From Parabacteroides sp. ZJ-118 (GTDB taxonomy: Bacteria; Bacteroidota; Bacteroidia; Bacteroidales; Tannerellaceae): a stretch of 64,000 nt of DNA. Made by a program: the position numbers and the translations under genes. The stretch's first letter is position 1. Every line of letters starts with the position of its first letter. Positions 34,090 through 42,615 of this stretch are shown one piece after another. Location: positions 34,627 through 98,626 of the forward strand of contig NZ_JAAKDT010000004.1 in assembly GCF_011038785.1 (NCBI RefSeq), read 5' to 3'. The notes below the pieces were generated by a model. It worked only from the letters and a program-made list of their open reading frames with translations, was not told the DNA's origin and made no database searches.

Positions 34090-36834
34090 TTAATACCATT
34101 GCTGCCCATCCCTATAATTACTTCTCTTATCATACTTCAAGTCTTTCAATAAAGCAGAGCTTACAGCGATACTGAACGTATAGGATTTATAAGGGCCGAC
34201 CGGAACGAAACTAGCCGTCATTTGCCAACAGTGCAAGTTACGAGTTACGTTACAAGTCATATAAGAGATCTTCTTTGCGTCGAAATCATAAGTAGCGTTA
34301 AAGTTAAAACGCCAGTTCTTTGTCGGCTGGATATTCCCGTTAAAGCTCAAAGAGTGAGTCAAGGCGTAATCATACTCCCGTTTAGAACGATTAAAATCAC
34401 CATACCGTAAGCTCAAACCATAACTAAACGAGAGGCTCCAAGGAATCTTGGAAATTAAATAGCCATCGGCATCTGTCTCACCGGTCTCTTTCTTTTTGCC
34501 TAACAGACGGCCATCACTTTCCTTATTCTCGCCATCTCCTTCTCCATCCGGGTTCAGGACATCCGGATCCGCACTCGGATCCGTAGAAGCCGATTGATTT
34601 CCGGATTTATCCGATGAACTATCACCTTCTCCAAACAACTTCTTAAACGTATCATTGTTAAACGTATAGGAAAAACTAGTACTAGTCCCTCGCAAACGAC
34701 CAATACCCTTTCCTGCTTTCCAACGGGGAATATCGACACGCCGCCCATTCTCATCGTAAGTATAGGTATCGAACTGACCATTTAAGTTCAATGTATAGCT
34801 CTTGGATAATTTCAAACGTAAACCGACACTCAAGTCGCTCCATTTAAATGAATCCGCCGCCATATTATAACTCATACCTAACGATAACTTATCAATCAGA
34901 CTAATTTTCTTGAATCCGGTAGAGTCCTTATCCGAACGCACCTTCATCTCGATATTGTTATTTACGTCAAAACTGATATTTCCTTGTTTTCCCGTTCCCG
35001 GGACGCCGTACATATTATGAGCAAACGGGGAATACGTATATTCACGATCCTCGCCATTCGCGTCTTGATATACATAGGTCTGATAAAAGCCAAAACGAGA
35101 AGAAGCGAAGTCTGGCTGGGCGCTTACCGTAATAGACGGTTCGAAACGGTGACGGATCATCTCAACCTTATTACCCAAGAATGGCAACGGTTTGTAAAAA
35201 CCATACAAGGTAGTAGAAGCAGAGATAGAAGCGTTAAAATCGTAAATACGATAAAAACCATACGTAGTGTCACGGGCTACCAAAGCCTGTTTCTGCGCAT
35301 CATATTCCTGTTCGATCTTACTGGTGTACCAACGTTCCCTATAATTGAAAGAGGGAGAAATGTTCAAATACTTGAGCACGGAGAATGTAGCGCTTATCGG
35401 AATCGAGTGCTGCATCGCATTCTGCCAATCTTTGATCAAATTCGATTTGAATAATAAGTTCTCTTTTGTCGTGATACTATTACTAAACGTACCGGAATAA
35501 CTCATGGAGATCTTCTCATACCAGCGTTCCTTCCCTACTGGATGTTTCCGCTTGAAAGGGAAGATACGGCTCATCGTAACCGTCATGCTAGGCAAGGTCA
35601 CGGCGATAGAAGAATCACGGGTCGTCTGGTTTATACTCATCGTACCGGAGATCGTGAACGGGTTGTTCGGGAAACGTTTCGTTACGTTGATGGATGAACT
35701 CTTCGTATTCTGGTTCACATCGGCATACCCGTTTGCGTTCGGATATAAACTGTTTTGATTATTGCGGTCATACGAGGAGGTCGAAAAGTTTACGCTCGCT
35801 GAGAAAGACAGATAAGGATTCGCTTTAGGGTCTTGCGTATGCGTCCAGTTCACCTTGAAGTCCTTGGATAAACTATAGTCCGGCAAGCCCTTATCTCCCA
35901 ATTTCGTCACCAAATAAGAAGCATTAAAACTGCCCGAGAATTTATAGCGTTTGCGGTAGGCGGACTTGGCCGACAATCCCCAAGATCCTTTCGTGTAAAT
36001 CTCTCCCAATAAAGCCAAGTCCATATAATCGCTCAAGGCGAAATAATATCCACCATCACGCAAGAAGAAACCTCTAGTAGACTCGTCTCCGAAAGTCGGC
36101 ATAATGATACCGGATGAATATGTACTCGAGAACGGGAAGAAGCAGAAAGGTAATCCGATCGGATACAACGGCACGTCCTCCAAGACCAGATAGACCGGCC
36201 CCGTTACGATATTCTTTTTCGGGCGCACCTTCGCCTTGGTCATCTGGATGTAAAAGTGAGGATGCCCATGCTCGTCGCAAGTCGTGTACTTACCACCCAC
36301 CATGTTCAAGATATCCCCTTCCATCTTTTTCGTTCGCCCAGCGGTAACATATCCTTCGCCCTGCTGGGTAATCACATCTGTGATATATCCTTTCTTGGTA
36401 CCGAAATTATACCGCATCGTCTTCGACTCATACTGCTGATCGCCCTCCTTAAACAAGGGATAGCCAAACTCCTGCCCGATAGAGTCAAGCCCAAACTTAG
36501 CGAACACGATGCTACTATCCATATTCATCTCGATCAATTCGGATTGCAGCTCGATATTCTGGTATTTGACATCGCCTTCCCCGTAAAGATATGCCCAGTT
36601 GCCAGCTGTCATCACGATAGAATCGGCCGCTTGATAATTGACCGGAGCATCTAGCCCGGTCTGCTTTTCTGGAATCGAATCTCCCGCTAACGTTGTACTA
36701 TCCGTAGGAGCCACCCAGAGAGAATCAGCCTGCGCCACGCTATCGGCGGGAGCGACAATCTCCTGCGCCTGCACGCCCAAGCCTCCCAAGAGGAAAACGA
36801 ATAGAATGATTAGGACTTTATATATCAAAAACAT
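34090..36834 (-). CDS. lptD: LptD-like LPS transport protein (OstA)
   Basis: A 914-residue outer-membrane protein with signal peptide (MFLIYKVLIILFVFLLGGLGVQA). Residues about 60-240 contain the OstA/LptA-like beta-jellyroll (YLYGEGDVKYQNIELQSELI, then GKYTTCDEHGHPHFYIQ), and the rest is a 26-strand-type barrel ending with strand-rich sequence rich in aromatic ends. It should insert LPS into the outer leaflet, supplied by LptA/LptC. A low-complexity acidic insertion around residues 745-785 (DSSSDKSGNQSAS, NPDGEGDGENKESDG) is a probable surface loop. Cys near 185 and in the last 60 residues may form the disulphides known in LptD. Confidence 0.88.
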   Translation of the reverse strand: MFLIYKVLIILFVFLLGGLGVQAQEIVAPADSVAQADSLWVAPTDSTTLAGDSIPEKQTGLDAPVNYQAADSIVMTAGNWAYLYGEGDVKYQNIELQSELIEMNMDSSIVFAKFGLDSIGQEFGYPLFKEGDQQYESKTMRYNFGTKKGYITDVITQQGEGYVTAGRTKKMEGDILNMVGGKYTTCDEHGHPHFYIQMTKAKVRPKKNIVTGPVYLVLEDVPLYPIGLPFCFFPFSSTYSSGIIMPTFGDESTRGFFLRDGGYYFALSDYMDLALLGEIYTKGSWGLSAKSAYRKRYKFSGSFNASYLVTKLGDKGLPDYSLSKDFKVNWTHTQDPKANPYLSFSASVNFSTSSYDRNNQNSLYPNANGYADVNQNTKSSSINVTKRFPNNPFTISGTMSINQTTRDSSIAVTLPSMTVTMSRIFPFKRKHPVGKERWYEKISMSYSGTFSNSITTKENLLFKSNLIKDWQNAMQHSIPISATFSVLKYLNISPSFNYRERWYTSKIEQEYDAQKQALVARDTTYGFYRIYDFNASISASTTLYGFYKPLPFLGNKVEMIRHRFEPSITVSAQPDFASSRFGFYQTYVYQDANGEDREYTYSPFAHNMYGVPGTGKQGNISFDVNNNIEMKVRSDKDSTGFKKISLIDKLSLGMSYNMAADSFKWSDLSVGLRLKLSKSYTLNLNGQFDTYTYDENGRRVDIPRWKAGKGIGRLRGTSTSFSYTFNNDTFKKLFGEGDSSSDKSGNQSASTDPSADPDVLNPDGEGDGENKESDGRLLGKKKETGETDADGYLISKIPWSLSFSYGLSLRYGDFNRSKREYDYALTHSLSFNGNIQPTKNWRFNFNATYDFDAKKISYMTCNVTRNLHCWQMTASFVPVGPYKSYTFSIAVSSALLKDLKYDKRSNYRDGQQWY

Positions 36835-36865
36835 TACTTCGTTCTTTGCAGTGTGTTATAGCGTG

Positions 36866-36873
36866 CAAATGTA
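36866..36873 (-). promoter_or_regulatory. Bacteroidetes -7 box for lptD
   Basis: The minus strand reads TACATTTG, 32 bases before the ATG at 36834. Confidence 0.6.
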
Positions 36874-36899
36874 TAATAAATAAACGAGCCCCTATGCTT

Positions 36900-37442
36900 T
36901 TATTCCCCTAAAAAGAGTTTACACCAATGTTCGAACCGCTCAACGGTCTCATTCCCATACTTGGATAAGCCCTGTTTTATTTTATCAGCCGGTTTCTCTT
37001 TTGTCAATTTAGTCTTGCTAAAGAACTTATCGGCGAAACAGATCAATTGTTCTTCCCATGACACGGGACGCATATCCCGACGCGGAACAGGCAGGTTCCG
37101 TTCTTCGATCATGGCAAGCGAAAGACCTGTTCCCGTATGCCTCTCGCAAACTAAGGCGTGGCGAGGATATCCCTCTTTCCGCATTAAATCGGCTCCCAGA
37201 TAACCATGGCAGATATAATCGGCCTTCCCATGACAATCGATATCCGGAGCGTTACACAAAAAGATCCCTATGTCATGCAGCATCGCCGCTTCCTCAATAA
37301 AAGTCAGATCCAGATTCATCTCCGGATGCAGACGAGCCAACGCCAACGCCTTATCCGCCACGCTGCGGCTATGAGTCACCAAGATCCGGTAGGCATCCGA
37401 ACTTTCCGGATAATATTTCTTTATTATATCAAGGGGTTTCAT
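36900..37442 (-). CDS. HD domain phosphohydrolase
   Basis: 180 residues. Metal-binding HD motif: THSRSVADKALALA (first His), then AAMLHDIGIF with His-Asp near residue 68, and GHGYLGADLMRKEG-like and CERHTGTG (downstream His residues). HD proteins are metal-dependent phosphohydrolases acting on nucleotides or cyclic nucleotides; here the substrate is unknown. I start at ATG 37442 (KPLDIIKKYYPESS), since the TTG at 37478 lies in the promoter box. Lies between lptD and the S9 peptidase, each with a box of its own. Confidence 0.85.
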   Translation of the reverse strand: MKPLDIIKKYYPESSDAYRILVTHSRSVADKALALARLHPEMNLDLTFIEEAAMLHDIGIFLCNAPDIDCHGKADYICHGYLGADLMRKEGYPRHALVCERHTGTGLSLAMIEERNLPVPRRDMRPVSWEEQLICFADKFFSKTKLTKEKPADKIKQGLSKYGNETVERFEHWCKLFLGE

Positions 37443-37465
37443 CCTATTTATTTTTTTTTGCGAGA

Positions 37466-37473
37466 CAAAAGTA
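37466..37473 (-). promoter_or_regulatory. Bacteroidetes -7 box for HD gene
   Basis: The minus strand reads TACTTTTG, 24 bases before the ATG at 37442, in the gap after the S9 stop. Confidence 0.55.
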
Positions 37474-37481
37474 AACAATCC

Positions 37482-39896
37482 TCATTGATACCCTTGGAAC
37501 CAATTTCCCAGTTCCAGATCTTTTATATCCGCGCCTGTTTCCCGTTCGCCTCTCAGATACTCAGAGAAGTAATCGACCATCCGCCAGTAATAATACTCAT
37601 TATAGTCATCAAAATGATGACGTTTCCCCGGTACGATCAACATATCAAAGCGCTTGCCTGCCTTGATCAACTCGTTCACGACAACAATGGTATTCGCCGG
37701 ATGCACGTTATTATCGATATCTCCATGGATCAATAACAGATGGCCTTTCAAGTTCTTCGCCAATTCCTGATTGGTCGGGATGCGAATATCGAACGAGATA
37801 TTTCCCATATCATCCGTGATCTCCTTTACCCCATGGTGTTTCTCTCCCCACCACCGGTTATAAATGTTATTGTCATGATTACCGGCACAAGATACCGCCA
37901 CCTTAAAGAAATCCGGATAAAGCAGCATAGCCGCTGTAGACATGAAACCGCCACCGGAGTGTCCGTGTATGCCGACCCGGTTGATATCCATGAATTTATA
38001 TCGAGCGCACAACTGCTCGATAGCCACTTTATGATCCGCCATCGGATAATCGCGCAAATTTCCATATCCATAATTGTGATACCACTTAGAGCGACTGGGG
38101 TGCCCGCCTCTATGTCCCATGCAAACCACGATAAATCCAGCTTGCGCCAAACGATCCGTACGAGGATTCATCGGGATGTAGCGAAAGAAAGTCCCCTCCT
38201 GTTGCGGTCCGGGATATACATAGTTAACGACCGGATAGACTTTCGCGGAATCAAAATCAAAAGGCTTATACATGATGCCATACAAATCGGTCACCCCGTC
38301 GGCCGCCTTTACCGAAAAAGGCTCGGGGAATTTATAACCTGCCATGAGTAATTGGGAGAAGTCACTCTCCTCCAGGGTCATCAATCGGTTGCCTTGGTTA
38401 TCATACAATGCCGTAGCCGGGATCGTATTGACACGAGAATAGTTATCCACGATATATCGCATGGATTTATCCATGGAGACCAGGTGGAAATAATCGCCCG
38501 GAGTAATCAGCCTTAAGCCCGAACCATCCAGATTCACCCGGTACAAGTGCTCGTAATAAGGAGTCGTATCTCCCTTTTCCCGGGCATTCGCCTTGAAGTA
38601 AACGACACGGTTCTTGCTATCCACATCCACGATGGCGTCCACATGCCAAGGCCCTTTGGTGATACGGTTTTTCAAGTTCCCTTGCGCATCGTATAGATAC
38701 AGATGCGCCCAACCATCCCGCTCGCTCCAATGGATCAATTCCTTACCCTTATCGGTCATCGCTAGCGGGCGGGTTTCCATCGAGGTATTTAAACGTTCCT
38801 CAATGATTGCTTTTACCGAATCCTCCCCAATCGTATACGAACAGATATCCACCCGTTTCATATCCCGGCTGACACGGGTCAGGTAGAAGGTCCGGTTATC
38901 TCCCAACCAGATCGAGTTCCGGATGAGTCCCGTACGTTCTTTATCCGGCCTGGAGGCGAGATTGATGGTTTGATCTTTAAAACAATCTACCCGGATCTCT
39001 TTCCGCTTTCCGGCATTCTCCAAATCAAAGAGATATAAATGAACGATTGGAGAACCCGCCTCTCCCGGCATCTGGTATTTATAGGTCTCAAGTGTGGGGC
39101 GAGGTTTGGCGATCGAGTTAATCACCCATAAATCTTGCACCGCACGTTGATCCGACAAGGTCGCGGCGAAATAACGACCGTCGGGAGACCAGTTTCCCAT
39201 TACATATTTCCGCTTATGGTCACATAAAGTATCGGTATTCAAGAAGGTCTGGGGCATGCCAAAGCCAAAATCTTTTTCGCCATCCGTAGTCAAGGCAATC
39301 TCGGATATCGTCTTATCCTCCGGGTTCTTCGCGGCTTTCTCATAATCCGCATAACTCATGACATACAAGTTCAAATCTTTCGCGAAGACTACCCGCTTTT
39401 TATCCGGCGATATATTCGCCCAACGGATTTTAGCCGGAATCTTGTCTTTCGTAATCCGGGTCAACCGGGAGGATGGATAATCATACGAGAAAAAATAGTC
39501 TCCGCCCGTACCCTTTATCGAGAAGGTAAACGTGCGATCATCTTCCTTTAAGCGTAAATCTTCGATAGGAAGTTGTTGTCCGGTAAAAGGTTCTCTCACG
39601 ATCTCGCTTATCTGTGCCGCCAACTCATCCCGATCGAATAACAATCGCTTGTTCCTCGCGTCGGGGTCCACCAGATACCAGTTTGTCCCCTCACTTGTCT
39701 TATACGCGTACCAGAATTTGTCGCTATTATTGAAATAATTGGGGGTAAGGGTATAAGAGAAAAGTAACTGTTCCGCGTTCGACGGGGCGAAACGGCGTGC
39801 TCGCGTATATTCCGGCAGGACATCTTGCGCATAAGAGACTGGAACTAAGGATAAGCCCCAAAGTACCGCCGCTCCAAAAAGTATTTTCACATTCAT
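37482..39896 (-). CDS. S9 family peptidase (DPP IV-like)
   Basis: About 804 residues with a signal peptide (MNVKILFGAAVLWGLSLVPVSYA). An N-terminal beta-propeller (DPP IV N domain, WSPDGRYFAAT, AEIRWANISPDKKRVVF-type repeats) is followed by an alpha/beta-hydrolase. The nucleophile is in GIHGHSGGGFMS near residue 645, with Asp in HGDIDNNVHPAN and His in GKRHHF. Such enzymes cut Xaa-Pro dipeptides or related bonds from peptides in the periplasm. The elbow GHSGGG differs from the common GWSYGG of DPP IV, so substrate preference is uncertain. With the S46 enzyme at the window start it fits a peptide-degrading lifestyle. Confidence 0.92.
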   Translation of the reverse strand: MNVKILFGAAVLWGLSLVPVSYAQDVLPEYTRARRFAPSNAEQLLFSYTLTPNYFNNSDKFWYAYKTSEGTNWYLVDPDARNKRLLFDRDELAAQISEIVREPFTGQQLPIEDLRLKEDDRTFTFSIKGTGGDYFFSYDYPSSRLTRITKDKIPAKIRWANISPDKKRVVFAKDLNLYVMSYADYEKAAKNPEDKTISEIALTTDGEKDFGFGMPQTFLNTDTLCDHKRKYVMGNWSPDGRYFAATLSDQRAVQDLWVINSIAKPRPTLETYKYQMPGEAGSPIVHLYLFDLENAGKRKEIRVDCFKDQTINLASRPDKERTGLIRNSIWLGDNRTFYLTRVSRDMKRVDICSYTIGEDSVKAIIEERLNTSMETRPLAMTDKGKELIHWSERDGWAHLYLYDAQGNLKNRITKGPWHVDAIVDVDSKNRVVYFKANAREKGDTTPYYEHLYRVNLDGSGLRLITPGDYFHLVSMDKSMRYIVDNYSRVNTIPATALYDNQGNRLMTLEESDFSQLLMAGYKFPEPFSVKAADGVTDLYGIMYKPFDFDSAKVYPVVNYVYPGPQQEGTFFRYIPMNPRTDRLAQAGFIVVCMGHRGGHPSRSKWYHNYGYGNLRDYPMADHKVAIEQLCARYKFMDINRVGIHGHSGGGFMSTAAMLLYPDFFKVAVSCAGNHDNNIYNRWWGEKHHGVKEITDDMGNISFDIRIPTNQELAKNLKGHLLLIHGDIDNNVHPANTIVVVNELIKAGKRFDMLIVPGKRHHFDDYNEYYYWRMVDYFSEYLRGERETGADIKDLELGNWFQGYQ

Positions 39897-39923
39897 ATTC
39901 GTAGTATTGTCTGTTATTCGCCT

Positions 39924-39931
39924 CAAAAGTA
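39924..39931 (-). promoter_or_regulatory. Bacteroidetes -7 box for S9 peptidase
   Basis: The minus strand reads TACTTTTG, 28 bases before the ATG at 39896. On the plus strand a weaker TACTTTCG at 39996-40003 may serve the divergent NamZ-like gene. Confidence 0.55.
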
Positions 39932-40031
39932 TAAACTTTCCGTAAAAGAGATCGCCCTATCCTCCATAATCTTCAAATTTCTCACGAACATTTCGTACTT
40001 TCGCGATCGGTATACAGCGATATATTACATA

Positions 40032-41225
40032 ATGCGTATGAAACAGATCTTTCTATTTCTAGTCATTCTTTTTAGCCTGACACCAACGGCCGGTGCACAA
40101 AACGCCCCGTTAAAGCTAGGTGCCGAGCGGATGGATGTCGTCACTCGTTTGCTGAAGGATAAGCGGGTCGGATTAGTGGTCAACCAGACTTCCATTCTGG
40201 AGAAACAGCAAGTCCATTTGTTAGATGCGCTAGTAGCGGAAGGCGTAGACGTCAGGAAAGTGTTCGCTCCGGAACATGGATTCCGGGGAACCGGTGACGC
40301 CGGGGAGGAGATCAAAGATAGCCGGGACTTGAAAACAGGCATCCCCATCATCTCTATTTATGGAAAAAACAAGAAACCGTCCGCCGAGCGACTGGACGAC
40401 CTCGACGTGATCGTTTTCGACATACAAGATGTGGGCGCCCGTTTCTACACCTATATCAGCACGATGCATTACGTGATGGAAGCCTGCGCCGAAAACGGCA
40501 AAGAGTTTATCGTGCTAGACCGCCCGAACCCGAATGACTTCATAGACGGGCCGATCCGCCAAAAGGGATTCGAGTCTTTCGTAGGCGTTGACCCGCTCCC
40601 GATCTTGCACGGCTTGACCGTAGGGGAATTGGCTTGGATGATCAATGAGGAAGGCTGGCTGAAAAGTACGCCCGATACCTGTCGGTTAAAGATCGTGAAG
40701 ATGGAGAATTGGAAACACGGAGATCCCTATTGGCTGCCGGTCAAGCCCTCTCCGAACCTCCCGAACGACCAGGCTATCCGCCTGTATCCGTCGCTTTGCT
40801 TTTTTGAGGCTACAAACGTTAGCGTAGGAAGAGGGACCTATTATCCGTTTCAAGTACTGGGCTTCCCGGATCCTAAATACGGGGATTTCACTTTCACTCC
40901 GGTCTCCCTGCCCGGATTCGATACCAATCCCTTGCAGAAGGATAACGTATGTTACGGCATCGATCTGCGGGAATATCCATTCGAGGGAGGATTAACCTTG
41001 CGGTTCTTCCTCGACTTCTACAATAAGGCGGGGAAGGATCAGGCCTTTTTCTTCTCCCGTCCGAACTGGTTCGATTTATTGGCAGGCACGAAGCAACTCC
41101 GCTACCAGATCGTAAGGGGCTTATCCGAGAAAGAGATCCGGGAAAGTTGGAAACCCGAGTTGGATCAATACAAGGCTATGCGTAAAAAGTATTTACTTTA
41201 TCCGGACTATCCCACTCAAAAATAA
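40032..41225 (+). CDS. namZ: DUF1343 protein, NamZ-like exo-beta-N-acetylmuramidase
   Basis: 397 residues with a signal peptide (LFLVILFSLTPTAGA). Conserved DUF1343 features: GLVVNQTSILEKQQVHLLDAL, FAPEHGFRG, IISIYGKNKKPSAERLDDLDVIVFDIQDVGARFYTYISTM region and FVVLDRPNPNDF-like strips, with LPNDQAIRLYPSLCFFEATNVSVGRG. NamZ of Bacillus cleaves terminal MurNAc from peptidoglycan fragments, and Bacteroidetes homologues are known. The enzyme should be periplasmic and help recycle cell wall. Divergent from the S9 peptidase. Confidence 0.85.
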   Translation: MRMKQIFLFLVILFSLTPTAGAQNAPLKLGAERMDVVTRLLKDKRVGLVVNQTSILEKQQVHLLDALVAEGVDVRKVFAPEHGFRGTGDAGEEIKDSRDLKTGIPIISIYGKNKKPSAERLDDLDVIVFDIQDVGARFYTYISTMHYVMEACAENGKEFIVLDRPNPNDFIDGPIRQKGFESFVGVDPLPILHGLTVGELAWMINEEGWLKSTPDTCRLKIVKMENWKHGDPYWLPVKPSPNLPNDQAIRLYPSLCFFEATNVSVGRGTYYPFQVLGFPDPKYGDFTFTPVSLPGFDTNPLQKDNVCYGIDLREYPFEGGLTLRFFLDFYNKAGKDQAFFFSRPNWFDLLAGTKQLRYQIVRGLSEKEIRESWKPELDQYKAMRKKYLLYPDYPTQK

Positions 41226-41380
41226 GACCGGCTCAACCTCTTGCCGTTCATCTCCGCGCGACACCCCATTCACCCCTGCCAGATCCGAGAAAGAAGCCAC
41301 CACCGCTTCCTTGGATTCACGCCGTGCGAACAAACCGACACCTACCCAAGGCAGGCAAATGTGAGAAAGGCCTTCTCGCG
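41226..41380 (-). other. Unexplained open stretch between NamZ-like and META genes
   Basis: On the minus strand, a frame with no start runs from inside the META gene through this gap to a stop inside the NamZ-like gene (41193). Its translation includes GLFARRESKEAVVASFSDLA and GVNGVSRGDERQEVEPVLF, which looks more protein-like than random non-coding sequence. It contains no ATG start and is probably a gene remnant or an interspersed repeat. Confidence 0.35.
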
Positions 41381-41815
41381 TTAACTTCTCTCCAATACGA
41401 ATAATACATTACCCTCTTGGTCTACCAACAGCATCTCATTCTCATTTTTTCCGGCCTTCACGGAACGGACTTGCTCCATCGATTGAAGCACGCTCGTCTC
41501 CAAATCCATATTCGGACACGCCATCATAGTCGTAGCGCCCGGAGCGATCGTAATAGAAGATACATCTTCCGGATCCAGCGTGATCGTCGTATTGAATATG
41601 TTACAGCCTGCATTTCCATGTAATTTCTTCTCTGCCATATTGAAGTCCATCTGTGGCAGAGCTTCGTCCGGAACTTTCTCGCCTTTCACTTCTACCACAT
41701 TCCATTCACCTTCCAACTTCTTCACATCTGTCTTGATGTCTGAACAAGAAAACATCATCCCAACGAAAGCGGGAAACAAAAACGCGTTAAACAATACCTT
41801 TTTCATCTTCATCAT
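41381..41815 (-). CDS. META domain lipoprotein (HslJ-like)
   Basis: 144 residues with lipoprotein signal (FLFPAFVGMMFSCSD, lipobox Cys 24). The body is a META domain: LEGEWNVVEVKGEKV, KLHGNAGCNIFNTTITLD, IAPGATTMMACPNMDLE and FVLERS, the layout of HslJ-type heat-shock lipoproteins. The paired cysteines (AGCN and MACP) are typical. HslJ-type proteins are linked to resistance to novobiocin and stress in E. coli; the role here is unknown. Ends against the unexplained stretch at 41226-41380. Confidence 0.88.
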   Translation of the reverse strand: MMKMKKVLFNAFLFPAFVGMMFSCSDIKTDVKKLEGEWNVVEVKGEKVPDEALPQMDFNMAEKKLHGNAGCNIFNTTITLDPEDVSSITIAPGATTMMACPNMDLETSVLQSMEQVRSVKAGKNENEMLLVDQEGNVLFVLERS

Positions 41816-42197
41816 ATGCTTTTATAAAATATCTATTGTAGTAGTAAGACGCAAATAGAGGGCAAAATGTTCCCAGGAACGCCCTGTTTTAGCTTCTATT
41901 AACAGAATAGAACCGGTTTTCTGCCCAAACAGCTTTTTTACGAGCCGGCGGAGGTACAGCGCTTTACGTTAAACACACGGTTCTTTCATTTAGATGCCAA
42001 AATCATCCTGTTTATTTCTTTATGATTATTTTTATGGGCAAATCGTGACAGCTACGTTCCCGGGATCGGTCAAACCAGAAGCCAAGAGGAGTCACAAAAC
42101 GCGCTTTTAGGTGAGCATATCCCTGTTTTCAGGCACGAAAGGGGACGAAAGCCTACAGGTATAGTCATGTTGGGCGACACAAATACTGCCGCTGGGC

Positions 42198-42285
42198 ATT
42201 ATAAACCATCAAGAATAGGGTTGTAAACCGCCATGAATAGGCATTGTAACCCCGTTAGAACCCAGTCGTAAGCCTATGAAATCGC
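42198..42285. repeat. Degenerate 22-bp tandem repeats
   Basis: Four consecutive units of 22 bases: ATTATAAACCATCAAGAATA.., GTTGTAAACCGCCATGAATA.., CATTGTAACCCCGTTAGAAC.. and AGTCGTAAGCCTATGAAATC... Each has a TGTAA- or TATAA-like core at the same phase; units 1 and 2 also share the GAATAGG end. The first two are closest and the last is most diverged. Confidence 0.65.
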
Positions 42286-42452
42286 CCAAAGAGGTCAATG
42301 GATACGCTTTCGGATGAATGATTTTCGCTAGAATGAAAGGGCACTTTTCGGCATCCATCTAAAGATGAATCGATTAAATATATTTTAACGCAGAATTGAA
42401 GGCGACTTGTCCCTTAGCCCGAAAGAATCGATTCTCCGGGACTTCCGTTGAC

Positions 42453-42476
42453 AAAATGTCAAAATGTCAAAATGTC
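42453..42476 (+). repeat. Three 8-bp tandem repeats (AAAATGTC)
   Basis: AAAATGTC repeated three times without interruption, then AAAT. Slippage-prone microsatellite; also three TGTC/GACA half-sites at one-turn-like spacing of 8. Confidence 0.85.
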
Positions 42477-42560
42477 AAATCGCGTACGGAACATACCGGC
42501 AAGAATCAACGACAAGGCGCGGGAATGGGTAAGGGATTTGTGGGAATTGTATGAAAAGGG

Positions 42561-42593
42561 TTGCGGTTTTTACATAGAGTTTCCATACATTTG
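42561..42593 (+). promoter_or_regulatory. Bacteroidetes promoter for M23 gene
   Basis: TTGC at 42561-42564 and TACATTTG at 42586-42593 with 21 bases between, 23 bases before the ATG at 42616. Confidence 0.65.
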
Positions 42594-42615
42594 CAATCGG
42601 GTTGAATAATTGTTG

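Larger units (their letters stand above)
41816..42615. other. 0.8-kb non-coding stretch with repeats
   Basis: No gene longer than about 30 codons was found. It carries a -7 box of the M23 gene at its right end, degenerate 22-bp repeats at 42198-42285, a perfect palindrome GAATCGATTC at 42425-42434 and three 8-bp repeats at 42453-42476. One small minus-strand frame (MPSGSICVAQHDYTCRLSSP and onward to 30 codons) lies at about 42110-42200 and is not convincing as a gene. Confidence 0.6.

Noticed and set aside
42198..42285. 22-bp units considered as a CRISPR array
   Set aside because: The units are contiguous and degenerate with no unique spacers, and there is no cas gene.
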